This document shows positions 8,387 to 16,526 of a DNA stretch of 64,000 bases, one piece after another. The notes beneath the pieces were generated by a model. The model ran no database searches. It was not told the origin of the DNA and saw only the letters and a program-made list of their open reading frames with translations. This DNA is from Nocardia terpenica (GTDB taxonomy: Bacteria; Actinomycetota; Actinomycetes; Mycobacteriales; Mycobacteriaceae): NCBI RefSeq assembly GCF_013186535.1, contig NZ_JABMCZ010000001.1:1240001-1304000 (forward strand). The letters run 5' to 3'. The translations under genes and the position numbers were made by a program. How positions within the stretch are numbered: position 1 is the first letter of the stretch; the number at the start of each line of letters is the position of its first letter.

Positions 8387-9607
8387 GTGACTTCGACCGT
8401 TCGTGCCGACTCCGTTTCCTCCGCCTCGGGAGCGGGGGATCAGCCTGTGCTGGGGGATTTCGGGGGTGGGCCGTTCGGTATCTATGTGCACGTGCCGTTC
8501 TGTGCGACGCGGTGTGGGTATTGCGACTTCAACACCTATACGGCCGGGGAGCTGGGGACCTCGGCATCGCCGCAGTCGTGGCTGGCGGCGCTGAAGGGTG
8601 AGTTGGCTACGGCCGCAGCGGTATTCGGGGGATTGCCGACGGCACAGCCGGAGGTGGGGACGGTGTTCGTGGGCGGCGGGACGCCGTCGCTGCTGGGGGG
8701 TGACGGGCTGGCGGAGGTGCTGGCGGCGATCCGGGAGAATTTCACCCTCGCGGCCGATGCGGAGGTGACCACCGAGTCGAATCCGGAATCCACCTCGCCG
8801 CGCTTCTTCGAGCGCCTGCGCGAGGGCGGTTTCACCCGGGTGTCGCTGGGCATGCAGTCCGCGGCCGAGCATGTGTTGCAGGTGCTCGACCGCACCCACA
8901 CCCCGGGCCGGGCCGTCGCCGCCGCCCGCGAGGCGCGCGCCGCCGGTTTCGAGCATGTGAACCTGGATCTCATCTACGGCACGCCGGGCGAAACCGACGC
9001 CGATCTCGATGCCAGCCTGGATGCCGTGCTGGCCGCCGGGGTCGACCACGTGTCGGCGTACTCGCTCATCGTCGAGGACGGCACCGCGCTGGCCCGCCGG
9101 GTCCGCCGCGGCGAGTTGCCCGCGCCCGACGACGACGTGCTGGCCGCCCGCTACGAGCGCATCGACGCCCGCCTGACCGCCGCCGGACTCACCTGGTACG
9201 AGGTATCCAATTGGGCGGCAAGCGATTCCGCCGCGTGCAGGCACAACCTCGGCTACTGGGACGGCGGCGACTGGCTCGGCGCGGGCCCCGGCGCGCACAG
9301 CCACCTCGGCGGCGTGCGCTGGTGGAACGTCAAACACCCGGCCCGCTACGCCGATCGCGTCGCCCGCGGCGGCCTCCCCGCCGCCGGATGGGAGGCCCTC
9401 ACCGCCGCCGAACAGCACACCGAGCGCGTCATGCTCGCCGTCCGCCTCCGCACCGGCCTCCCCCTCGCCGACCTCGACACCCCCGGCCGCGCCGCCGCCG
9501 CCCGCGTCATCGCCGACGGCCTCGCCACCGACGCCGCCGACCGCCTCGTCCTCACCGACCGCGGCCGCCTGCTCGCCGACGCCGTCGTCCGCGACCTACT
9601 CGGCTGA
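8387..9607 (+). CDS. hemW: Heme chaperone HemW (radical SAM, formerly called coproporphyrinogen III oxidase-like)
   Basis: 406 aa from GTG 8387; a further in-frame ATG lies at 8324 but its extension looks non-coding. The radical-SAM motif is PFCATRCGYCDF (CX3CX2C), followed by the glycine-rich TVFVGGGTPSLL, the ESNPE element and VSLGMQS. The C-terminal HemW domain contains YEVSNWAA and the HNLGYW segment. The extra cysteine of HemW-type rather than true HemN enzymes fits (GYCDF). The GTG is preceded by CAGACT ending 6 nt upstream, so it may be leaderless; a GGAGG is also present but only 1-2 nt from the GTG. Confidence 0.92.
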   Translation: MTSTVRADSVSSASGAGDQPVLGDFGGGPFGIYVHVPFCATRCGYCDFNTYTAGELGTSASPQSWLAALKGELATAAAVFGGLPTAQPEVGTVFVGGGTPSLLGGDGLAEVLAAIRENFTLAADAEVTTESNPESTSPRFFERLREGGFTRVSLGMQSAAEHVLQVLDRTHTPGRAVAAAREARAAGFEHVNLDLIYGTPGETDADLDASLDAVLAAGVDHVSAYSLIVEDGTALARRVRRGELPAPDDDVLAARYERIDARLTAAGLTWYEVSNWAASDSAACRHNLGYWDGGDWLGAGPGAHSHLGGVRWWNVKHPARYADRVARGGLPAAGWEALTAAEQHTERVMLAVRLRTGLPLADLDTPGRAAAARVIADGLATDAADRLVLTDRGRLLADAVVRDLLG

Positions 9608-9648
9608 TCGTGTCGAGCCGACCATCGGCCCTGCTGAACGGGTCGTCG

Positions 9649-9664
9649 GCCCCGCTCGCGGGGC
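9649..9664 (+). terminator. Hairpin downstream of hemW
   Basis: Perfect inverted repeat GCCCCGC-TC-GCGGGGC, 42 nt after the hemW stop. It lacks a T-tract, as is common for actinobacterial hairpins, so termination is plausible but unproven. Confidence 0.45.
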
Positions 9665-9795
9665 ACGTATGCGGGGGATGTGCGCGCATGCAATTAAACT
9701 GGAATTCGGATTGACAGGGATCCGCGTGATCGCGTCGTGCCGTCGGCCGGTCGCGCCCCCGAAGCGGACCGATGACGAACGAGGAGGTGGGGCCG

Positions 9796-10827
9796 ATGTC
9801 GAGCACCGAGAAGCGACGCCTCGAGGTCCTGCGGGCGATCGTCGCGGACTACATCGCGACCAAGGAGCCGATCGGCTCGAAAACCCTTGTGGACCGGCAC
9901 AACCTGGGCGTATCCAGCGCCACGGTGCGCAACGACATGGCGGTGCTCGAGGCGGAGGGCTACATCGCGCAGCCGCACACCAGCTCCGGCCGCATCCCCA
10001 CCGACAAGGGCTACCGCCAGTTCGTCGACAACATCGCCGAGGTGAAGCCGCTGTCCCCGGCCGAGCGCCGGGCCATCCTCGACTTCCTGGAGAGCGGCGT
10101 CGACCTCGACGACGTGCTCCGGCGCGGGGTGCGGCTGCTGGCCCAGCTCACCCGCCAGGTCGCCATGGTGCAGTATCCGACCGTGTCGGCGTCGACCGTC
10201 CGGCACCTGGAGGTCGTGGCGCTCAACCCGGCCCGCCTGCTGCTGGTCGTGATCACCGACACCGGCCGCGTCGATCAGCGCCTGGTCGACCTGGGCGCGG
10301 TGGTCGACGACGACGATCTGGCCGCCCTGCGCGCCATGCTCGGCAAGGCCATGGACGGCAAGCGCCTCGCGGTGGCCTCGAGCGCGGTCGCCGCACTGCC
10401 CGAGAACGCACCGGCCCGGCTGCGCGATGTGCTGGTGCGGGTGTCGACCACGCTGGTGGAGACGCTGGTCGAGCATCCCGAGGAGCGGCTGGTGCTGGGC
10501 GGTACCGCCAACCTCACCCGCAATGCCGGCGATTTCGGCTTCCCGGGCTCGCTGCGCCAGGTTCTCGAGGCCCTCGAGGAACAGGTGATCGTGCTCAAAC
10601 TGCTCGCCGCCGCGCAGCATCAGGGCATGGTGACCGTGCAGATCGGCGAGGAGACCCAGGTCGAGCAGATGCGTGGCACCTCGGTGATCTCCACCGGGTA
10701 CGGTATGCCGGGTACCGTGCTCGGCGGGATGGGGGTGCTGGGACCGACCCGGATGGACTACCCGGGGACCATTGCTTCGGTCGCCGCGGTCGCCCGATAC
10801 ATCGGCGAAGTGCTCGCCGAGCGATGA
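9796..10827 (+). CDS. hrcA: Heat-inducible transcription repressor HrcA
   Basis: 343 aa from ATG 9796, chosen because AGGAGG sits 8 nt upstream and the protein then begins MSSTEKRRLEVLRAIVADY like other actinobacterial HrcA; an upstream ATG at 9772 is less likely. The N-terminal winged helix is followed by the dimerisation/GAF-like HrcA domain, with conserved PHTSSGRIPTDKGYR and GPTRMDYPGTIA elements. It normally represses groESL-type genes through CIRCE elements. I found no CIRCE dyad in the 188 bp upstream, so the gene may not be autoregulated that way. It forms a probable operon with dnaJ2 and rsmE. Confidence 0.95.
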   Translation: MSSTEKRRLEVLRAIVADYIATKEPIGSKTLVDRHNLGVSSATVRNDMAVLEAEGYIAQPHTSSGRIPTDKGYRQFVDNIAEVKPLSPAERRAILDFLESGVDLDDVLRRGVRLLAQLTRQVAMVQYPTVSASTVRHLEVVALNPARLLLVVITDTGRVDQRLVDLGAVVDDDDLAALRAMLGKAMDGKRLAVASSAVAALPENAPARLRDVLVRVSTTLVETLVEHPEERLVLGGTANLTRNAGDFGFPGSLRQVLEALEEQVIVLKLLAAAQHQGMVTVQIGEETQVEQMRGTSVISTGYGMPGTVLGGMGVLGPTRMDYPGTIASVAAVARYIGEVLAER

Positions 10828-10861
10828 GCGAGAAACCTTCGGAACAGGACTAGAGACACAA

Positions 10862-12010
10862 GTGGCACGGGACTACTACGGAATTCTCGGCGTCGGCCGC
10901 AACGCGACCGACCAGGAGATCAAGCGCGCTTACCGCAAGCTGGCGCGGGAGTTGCACCCCGACGTCAATCCGGACGCGACCGCGCAGGAGAAGTTCCGCG
11001 AGGTGTCGGCCGCCTACGAGGTCCTCAGCGACCCGGAGAAGCGGCGCATCGTGGACATGGGCGGCGATCCGCTCGAATCCGCCGGCGGGGGCGGCGGTTT
11101 CGCGGGCGCCGGGTTCGGCGGCCTGGGCGACGTGTTCGAGGCGTTCTTCGGCGGCATGGGCGCGACCACCTCGCGCAAGGCCCGCGGCCGGGTGCAGCCG
11201 GGCGCGGATTCGCTGCTGCGGACCAGGTTGTCGCTGGCCGAATGCGCGGTCGGGGTCACCAAGCATCTGACCGTCGACACCGCGGTGCTGTGCGACCTGT
11301 GCCAGGGTGCGGGCACCAACGGCAACTCCAAGCCGGTGCGCTGCGAGACCTGCGGCGGCGCGGGCGAGATCCAGACCGTGCAGCGGTCGTTCCTGGGCCA
11401 GGTGATGACCTCGCGCCCGTGCCCGACCTGCCGCGGCACCGGCGAAACGATTCCGGACCCCTGCCGCAAGTGCGGCGGCGACGGCCGGGTGCGGGCGCGC
11501 CGCGAGATCGCCGCGCCGATCCCGGCCGGTGTGGCCAACGGCATGCGGGTGCGGCTGGCCGCGCAGGGCGAGGTCGGTCCCGGCGGCGGCCCGGCCGGTG
11601 ATCTGTATGTGGAGATCGTCGAGCAGCCGCACGACACCTTCGTCCGCGACGGCGACGACCTGCACTGCACGATCCGGGTGCCGGTGGTCGACGCCGCCCT
11701 GGGCGCGACGGTGGTGGTCGACACCATCCTCGACGGCCCGACCGAGCTGACCATCCCGCCGGGCACCCAGCCGGGCGAGGTGTCGGTGCTGCGCGCGCAC
11801 GGCATGCCCAAGCTGCGTTCCAGCGCCCGCGGCGACCTCATCGCCCACCTGGACATCGTGGTGCCGACCAAGCTCGATTCCAAGCAGGCCGACCTGCTGC
11901 GCAAGTACAAGGCGATGCGCGGCGGCGAGCGCACCGAGGTGCTGTCGACCCAGTCCGAGCACAACAGCGGGCTGTTCGCGCGCCTGCGCGCGTCCTTCAG
12001 CGGGCGCTGA
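10862..12010 (+). CDS. dnaJ2: Molecular chaperone DnaJ (DnaJ2 type)
   Basis: 382 aa from GTG 10862, the same length as mycobacterial DnaJ2. The J-domain (about residues 2-66) contains the HPD tripeptide in LARELHPDVNP. A short glycine/phenylalanine region (about 72-100) follows. Four zinc-finger CXXCXGXG-type repeats (CDLCQGAG, CETCGGAG, CPTCRGTG, CRKCGGDG) then precede the C-terminal substrate-binding domains. It stimulates DnaK ATPase activity. Its position after hrcA and before rsmE matches the backbone order of mycobacteria. The start lies 34 nt after the hrcA stop. Confidence 0.95.
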   Translation: MARDYYGILGVGRNATDQEIKRAYRKLARELHPDVNPDATAQEKFREVSAAYEVLSDPEKRRIVDMGGDPLESAGGGGGFAGAGFGGLGDVFEAFFGGMGATTSRKARGRVQPGADSLLRTRLSLAECAVGVTKHLTVDTAVLCDLCQGAGTNGNSKPVRCETCGGAGEIQTVQRSFLGQVMTSRPCPTCRGTGETIPDPCRKCGGDGRVRARREIAAPIPAGVANGMRVRLAAQGEVGPGGGPAGDLYVEIVEQPHDTFVRDGDDLHCTIRVPVVDAALGATVVVDTILDGPTELTIPPGTQPGEVSVLRAHGMPKLRSSARGDLIAHLDIVVPTKLDSKQADLLRKYKAMRGGERTEVLSTQSEHNSGLFARLRASFSGR

Positions 12011-12016
12011 CGGCCC

Positions 12017-12745
12017 GTGGCCGCCACGGTTTTCTATCTGGACGACATTCCGGAGCCCGGTGCGATCGCGGTGCTGGACGGCCCGGAGGGCCGCCACGCC
12101 GCGACCGTGCGCCGTATCCGCGTCGGCGAGCCGATCACCCTGTCCGACGGCGCCGGTCTGCTCGCCGAGTCGGAAGTGGTTGCCGCCCAGAAGGATCGGC
12201 TCGAGCTGAAGGTCCACGCCAAGGTCCTGCTCGCCCCGGTCACGCCCCCCGTGACCGTGGTGCAGGCACTGCCGAAGTCGGATCGCTCCGAACTGGCCGT
12301 CGAACTGATGACCGAGGCCGGCGCCGACGTGATCGTCCCCTGGCAGGCGGCCCGCTGCGTAGCGAACTGGGAAGCCAAGGCGCACAAGGCCGTCGACAAA
12401 TGGCGCACCGCCGCCCGCCAGTCCCGCCGCGCCTACATCCCCGCCGTCACCGACCTACACCACACCCCCGACATCCTCGACCTGACCCGAAAGATCAAGG
12501 CCAACAACGGAATAGTGGCAGCCCTCCACGAATCCGGCACCACCCGCCTCACCGACCTCCCCCTCGCCACCGCCACCCACATCCTGCTGATCGTCGGCCC
12601 CGAGGGCGGCCTGGCCGACTCCGAACTATCCGCCCTGGCAGACGCGGGGGCGGAGGTAACCCTGCTGGGCCCCACGGTCCTGCGCACCTCCACCGCGGCA
12701 ACGGTGGCGCTGGGCGCGCTGGGAGCATTGACCCCGCGCTGGTAG
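12017..12745 (+). CDS. rsmE: 16S rRNA (uracil(1498)-N(3))-methyltransferase
   Basis: 242 aa, GTG start 6 nt after the dnaJ2 stop. SPOUT-class features are visible: VVQALPKSDRSELAVELMTE, CVANWEAKAHKAVDKWRTAARQ with the arginine-rich segment, and the SAM-binding knot region LLIVGPEGGLADSE followed by LGPTVLRTSTAA. It methylates U1498 of 16S rRNA. Cotranscription with hrcA-dnaJ2 is likely. Downstream of it the conserved backbone breaks off and an 18-kb accessory block begins. Confidence 0.95.
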   Translation: MAATVFYLDDIPEPGAIAVLDGPEGRHAATVRRIRVGEPITLSDGAGLLAESEVVAAQKDRLELKVHAKVLLAPVTPPVTVVQALPKSDRSELAVELMTEAGADVIVPWQAARCVANWEAKAHKAVDKWRTAARQSRRAYIPAVTDLHHTPDILDLTRKIKANNGIVAALHESGTTRLTDLPLATATHILLIVGPEGGLADSELSALADAGAEVTLLGPTVLRTSTAATVALGALGALTPRW

Positions 12746-12750
12746 CGGTC

Positions 12751-12781
12751 GGGTGGTATCACTGTTGGTATCATGACTCGT
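12751..12781 (+). promoter_or_regulatory. Promoter/operator of the vapBC-like module
   Basis: TGGTATCA occurs twice, at 12754-12761 and 12766-12773 (12-bp phase); the first copy sits in a near-palindrome GTGGTATCAC. TATCAT (12769-12774) ends 7 nt before ATG 12782, a leaderless -10 arrangement. The repeats therefore overlap the promoter, as expected for autorepression by a ribbon-helix-helix antitoxin. Binding is inferred. Confidence 0.5.
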
Positions 12782-13006
12782 ATGGCCTGGACCATGCGAC
12801 TGCCCGACGACGAGGAAGCCGCCCTCGACGTGCAAGCTCGCGCCGAAGGGCGCTCGAAGCACGACATCACGCGGGATGCTCTCCGTCTGTATCTCCTCCG
12901 CAACCGGACTTGGGACACCCCGCTGTTCGCCGATGACGAAGGACTCGATCTCGGTGGGCCGATCAGCAAGGACGATATCCGGGACATCATGCACCGGTCC
13001 GCATGA
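12782..13006 (+). CDS. Ribbon-helix-helix antitoxin (VapB-like)
   Basis: 74 aa from ATG 12782 (an ATG at 12773 would add three residues but overlaps the predicted -10). The N-terminus MAWTMRLPDDEEAAL followed by AEGRSKHDITRDALRLYLL is a typical RHH/CopG DNA-binding domain: beta strand, then two helices. The C-terminal tail (FADDEGLDLGGPISKDDIRDI) would be the toxin-binding part. The stop overlaps the toxin ATG by 4 nt (ATGA), the classic antitoxin-toxin arrangement. Confidence 0.82.
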   Translation: MAWTMRLPDDEEAALDVQARAEGRSKHDITRDALRLYLLRNRTWDTPLFADDEGLDLGGPISKDDIRDIMHRSA

Positions 13007-13440
13007 TCGTCATCGCGGATACCTCCGGGGTCTTGGCTCTGCTGAACCTGTCGGATCCGGAGCACTTGGCGGTGCGTCGAGCCGCGAACATTGCGAGCAC
13101 ATTGGTGGTGAGCACTCTCGCGCTGACCGAGGTGCACCACGTCGCGACCGCGCGTGCGGGGCGTGATGCGGCCGACCGAGTGCTACTTCTGCTGGCCGAT
13201 CGGATCGCGACTACTCGGATCGAGGTTGCGAATACCGATGCGGCTCAACTCAGGACCGCTATCGCGGTTCGTCGGCAATACGCCGATCTGAATCTGGATC
13301 TGGTCGATGCCGCCTGCGTGGCGCTTGCGGCCGAGTACGACTCGGACGCTGTTCTCACGCTCGACAGGCGAGATTTTCGAACGGTACGCCCCCTGACTCA
13401 CTATCCCGCGTTCCGGTTGCTGCCAGACGATCTGGATTGA
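13003..13440 (+). CDS. PIN-domain toxin (VapC-like ribonuclease)
   Basis: 145 aa. The acidic residues of the PIN nuclease centre are visible: Asp6 in VIADTSGVLAL, Glu in STLALTEVHH, Asp in LNLDLVDAACVAL and the final TLDRRDF. VapC toxins cleave tRNA or rRNA when freed from their antitoxin; the RNA target cannot be read from sequence. Start overlaps the antitoxin stop, so the pair is translationally coupled. Confidence 0.88.
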   Translation: MIVIADTSGVLALLNLSDPEHLAVRRAANIASTLVVSTLALTEVHHVATARAGRDAADRVLLLLADRIATTRIEVANTDAAQLRTAIAVRRQYADLNLDLVDAACVALAAEYDSDAVLTLDRRDFRTVRPLTHYPAFRLLPDDLD

Positions 13441-13457
13441 GTCCCGCCGGGCGGGAC
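13441..13457 (+). terminator. GC-rich hairpin right after the toxin stop
   Basis: GTCCCGCC-G-GGCGGGAC, a perfect dyad beginning at the base after the vapC stop. It has no T-tract. Likely a transcription end or an mRNA-stabilising structure. Confidence 0.4.
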
Positions 13458-13525
13458 GTGAACCAGGGGGTCGGTAACAGTTTACGGCGTGTCGGGTGGG
13501 ATGGCGGGGTCATACTGGGGGGATC

Positions 13526-14606
13526 ATGGCTCAGAGCGGCGCTTATCTTTGTGACAATCCGGGGGATTCGGCCAGTCGGTACGGTCTCGGCTCGGGTGAT
13601 CTGGGCATTCCGTATCAGCGGCCCGACGGGACCTGGGGGTATGTGTTCGGGGATTCGTTCACCGGGCAGGACAGTTCGGGGGTGTATATCGGGTCGCCGG
13701 TGATGCTGTACCAGAACGCATTCGATGCGTCGGGGAGTTTCGCCGGTCACTTTCACCGGGGCGCAGCCGGTGCCGTGTGCGCAGCTGTTCGCGTATCGGC
13801 ATCAGGCCGACAACGGGTTCGGGTACGAGGTCAGCAGGATTCCCAACGATGCGATCACCCTGACCGTCGGCGGGAAGAGCCGGATCTTCATCCAGTACAC
13901 CTCGGTGAATCAGTGGGTGCCGACCGGGAGCGCACACGACGGGTCGCTGATGGCGGGCGTCGCCTACTCCGACGACGGCGGCGCCACCTGGCGCGACTTC
14001 GACACGCACTGGCCCGGAGATGCGCAGGGCAGCAACGGAAGCCTGGAGATGTCGTGGTCGTTCGCGGGCGTCGACTCCGACGAGAATCTCTACGTGTTCG
14101 GCAAGGCATGGAACGGCAGCCACCACTACGCCGCCGACGGCGGGCGGATCCAGCTGGTCCGCTACCGGCCCGCCGACTTCTTCGACGGCACCTTCGGCAC
14201 CCGCGAGCACTGGGCGTACCGGGGCGGCGCGTGGCAATGGGTTCCGGCCGCCCAGGCCCCGCCCTCGCCACTGTTCGCGCCCGGCAACAATATCGGCGAG
14301 TTCTCGGTCAAACGGGTCGGCGACACCTACGTCATGAGCTACTTCGACGTCACCGACTACAGCGTCCGCACCCGCACCGCCCCCCGCCCCGACGCGGTCT
14401 GGACCAACCCGAAAACCCAAGTGGTGGGCCGCGCTTACTGGCCGCCCAGCCACTGGTTCACAAGCTCCCTGTCGAACCTGTACGGCGGCTACATCCACCC
14501 GGGCAGCACCGACGCCTCGAACCTGACACTGATCATCAGCACGTGGGATGGGACCGTAGGGGACCGGCCCTATACCGCTACGCAATGGACCGGGTTGTCG
14601 GCCTGA
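13526..14606 (+). pseudogene. DUF4185-domain protein gene, frameshifted
   Basis: Two overlapping frames together make one DUF4185-like protein. Residues from ATG 13526 read MAQSGAYLCDNPGDSASRY ... RPDGTWGYVFGDSFTGQ ... GSPVMLYQNAFDASG, then the frame is lost. The protein continues one base later as SPVTFTGAQPVPC ... YSDDGGATW ... SPLFAPGNNIGEFSVKRVGDTYVMSYFDV ... PYTATQWTGLSA to TGA 14606. Removing one G from the GGGG run at 13732-13735 restores a continuous frame. It is either an inactivated gene, a sequencing error, or, less likely, a slippage site. No signal peptide is visible, whereas relatives are often secreted. Function of the family is unknown. Confidence 0.7.
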
Positions 14607-14616
14607 CGTCCTGCCG

Positions 14617-14804
14617 CATGATCCCGGCGTGCCGCACTCCCATGATTCCGGCGTGTCGACACCTTCATGATCCCGGCGTGCCGACACTTTCATGATCCCG
14701 GCGTGCCGATACTCCCATGATCCCGGCGTGCCGACACCTTCATGATCCCGGCGTGCTTTTGGCCGGGATCCCACCACGATTCCGGCCAAAAACACGCCGG
14801 AATC
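14617..14804. repeat. Tandem 25-bp repeat array ending in a double hairpin
   Basis: Five head-to-tail copies (24-25 bp; consensus CATGATCCCGGCGTGC plus CGACACCTT) start at 14617. A sixth copy runs into a hairpin at 14744-14770 (arms GATCCCGGC/GCCGGGATC, loop GTGCTTTTG). After 7 nt an inverted copy follows at 14778-14804 (arms GATTCCGGC/GCCGGAATC, loop CAAAAACAC). Each tandem unit thus carries the left arm of the palindrome. The array fills the gap between the plus-strand DUF4185 pseudogene and the minus-strand LLM gene and may serve as a bidirectional terminator. Confidence 0.85.
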
Positions 14805-14835
14805 ACAAGGTGGGTCGATTCGAAGTGGACCCCGC

Positions 14836-15654
14836 TCAGAGCAACTTCGCCCACTCGTCCAGCGTGCGCAGCGCGTCGGCCTCCTGTAGCTGCGGCAGGT
14901 GGAAGGTGATCCCCTCCACCCCCGCCTCCCGATACGCCTCGACCAGATCACGCTGCGGCGGAACGGCATTGGCGATCACCGGGACATCGGATCCGATCTG
15001 CGCGATCTGCTCGGCCACCAGCTCCGGCTTCACCACGCAGTTGGGCATCCAGCCGCCGAAGCGGTGCGCCCGCGCGATGGCCGCGGGGCTGTTGCCGCCC
15101 ACGTAGACCGGCGGGTGCGGCCGCTGAATCGGCTTGGGCCAGGCGAAGATCGGATCGAAATCGACGTACGTGCCGTGATACTCGGCCTTTTCCTTGGTCC
15201 AGATCTCGATGACGGCGGCCATGCGCTCGTCCAGCAGCGCGCCGCGGGTGCGGGGATCGGTGCCGTGATTGCGCATCTCCTCGCGGTTCCAGCCCGCGCC
15301 GATGCCGAAGATCGCCCGCCCACCCGACAGGTAGTCCAGGCTGGCCACCTCCTTGGCGGTGTGGATGGGGTCGCGCTGCATGAGCAGGACCACGCTGGTG
15401 CCCAGCAGCAGCCGCTCGGTCACCGCCGCCGCGGCGGACAGCACCGCGAACGGGTCGAGGGTGCGGTAGTACTCGCGGGGCAGCTCGCCGCCCAGCGGAT
15501 ACGGCGACGAGCGATCGGCCGGGATGTGGCTGTGCTCGGCCAGGAAGAAGGAGGCGAAACCGCGCTCTTCCAGCGCGGTGGCAAGTTTGACGGGGTGAAT
15601 GGACTCGTCGGTGGCGAAGGTCTGCACACCGATCTTGGTAGTACCAATCGTCAT
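14836..15654 (-). CDS. LLM-class (luciferase-like) F420-dependent oxidoreductase
   Basis: 272 aa TIM-barrel enzyme. Characteristic segments are GFASFFLAEHSHIP near the N-terminus, LLLGTSVVLLMQRDPIHTAKE, LDYLSGGRAIFGIGAGWNREEM and PHPPVYVGGNSPAAIARA. Family members use F420 (sometimes FMN) for hydride transfer; substrates are mostly unknown. It lies 14 nt downstream of the carbohydrate ABC permease gene on the same strand, so it could be cotranscribed and act on the imported compound. That link is inference. Confidence 0.85.
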   Translation of the reverse strand: MTIGTTKIGVQTFATDESIHPVKLATALEERGFASFFLAEHSHIPADRSSPYPLGGELPREYYRTLDPFAVLSAAAAVTERLLLGTSVVLLMQRDPIHTAKEVASLDYLSGGRAIFGIGAGWNREEMRNHGTDPRTRGALLDERMAAVIEIWTKEKAEYHGTYVDFDPIFAWPKPIQRPHPPVYVGGNSPAAIARAHRFGGWMPNCVVKPELVAEQIAQIGSDVPVIANAVPPQRDLVEAYREAGVEGITFHLPQLQEADALRTLDEWAKLL

Positions 15655-15668
15655 ATCATCAGACTAAT

Positions 15669-16526
15669 TCAGCGACCCGCGAGTCCGCTCGTCGCGATGC
15701 CCCGTACGAACGCCTGCTGCGCGAACGCGTACACCACGAGCATCGGCGCCAGCATCAGCAGGGCGGCGGCCATGAACACCGGCCAGTTCGCGGTGTACTG
15801 GCCCTCCATCCAGAACAGGCCCAGATTCAGGGTGGAGATGCTGTTGTGCTGAATCATGATCAGCGGCCACAGGAAGTCGTTCCACACCGTCACCCAGGTC
15901 AGCACCGCGAGCACCATGACCGCAGACCTGGTGTGCGGCAACAGGACTCGCCAATACGTCTGCCAGACGGAGCAGCCGTCGAGAATCGCCGCCTCCTCCA
16001 ATTCGGCTGGGAGGGTGAGGAAGAACTGCCGCATCAGGTAGGTGCCGAACGCGCTGCCGAACAGTCCCGGCACGATCATCGCCCACGGGGTGTCCACCCA
16101 GCCGAAGGTGCGCATGAGGATGAACTGCGGAATCACGGTGACGGTGAGCGGCACCATGAGCGTGCCCAGGTACGCCAGGAACACCACGTCGCGACCCTTG
16201 AAAGGCAAGCGCGCGAACGCGTATCCCGCCAGCGAGCAGAAGAACACCTGCCCCGCGGTGACCAATCCGGCATACAGGATCGTGTTCAGGAACATGCGCC
16301 CGAACGGCACGAATTCGAACACCAGCCGATAGTTCGACCATTGGGGATGCGCCGGAAGCACGCCCGTGCCGGTGATCTCGCCCTGCTTCTTCAGCGAACC
16401 CGCCAGCGCCCACAGCACGGGCAGCAGCGTGCACCACGCCATGACCACCAGCGCGAGGTAGACCAGCAGTCCGCGCAGCGCGCGTCGGGCGATCACCCGC
16501 TCGTACAGGGGTGCGCGAGTCGCCAC
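15669..16526 (-). CDS. Carbohydrate ABC transporter permease (MalG/CUT1 type)
   Basis: 285 aa, GTG start immediately after the stop of the partner permease. About six hydrophobic segments are visible, and the cytoplasmic EAA loop reads ELEEAAILDGCSVWQTYWRVLLP, the site that docks the ATPase. Sequence pattern matches the second permease of CUT1 sugar importers. It forms the transmembrane channel with the adjacent permease. Confidence 0.92.
   Translation of the reverse strand: MATRAPLYERVIARRALRGLLVYLALVVMAWCTLLPVLWALAGSLKKQGEITGTGVLPAHPQWSNYRLVFEFVPFGRMFLNTILYAGLVTAGQVFFCSLAGYAFARLPFKGRDVVFLAYLGTLMVPLTVTVIPQFILMRTFGWVDTPWAMIVPGLFGSAFGTYLMRQFFLTLPAELEEAAILDGCSVWQTYWRVLLPHTRSAVMVLAVLTWVTVWNDFLWPLIMIQHNSISTLNLGLFWMEGQYTANWPVFMAAALLMLAPMLVVYAFAQQAFVRGIATSGLAGR

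Noticed and set aside
9608..9795. CIRCE operator before hrcA
   Set aside because: No TTAGCACTC-N9-GAGTGCTAA dyad or close variant is present; a TTGACA at 9711 has no convincing partner -10.
14617..14804. CRISPR array
   Set aside because: Units of about 25 bp are directly abutting with no unique spacers, and no cas genes are present. The same holds for the arrays near 31.8, 35.3 and 42.0 kb.
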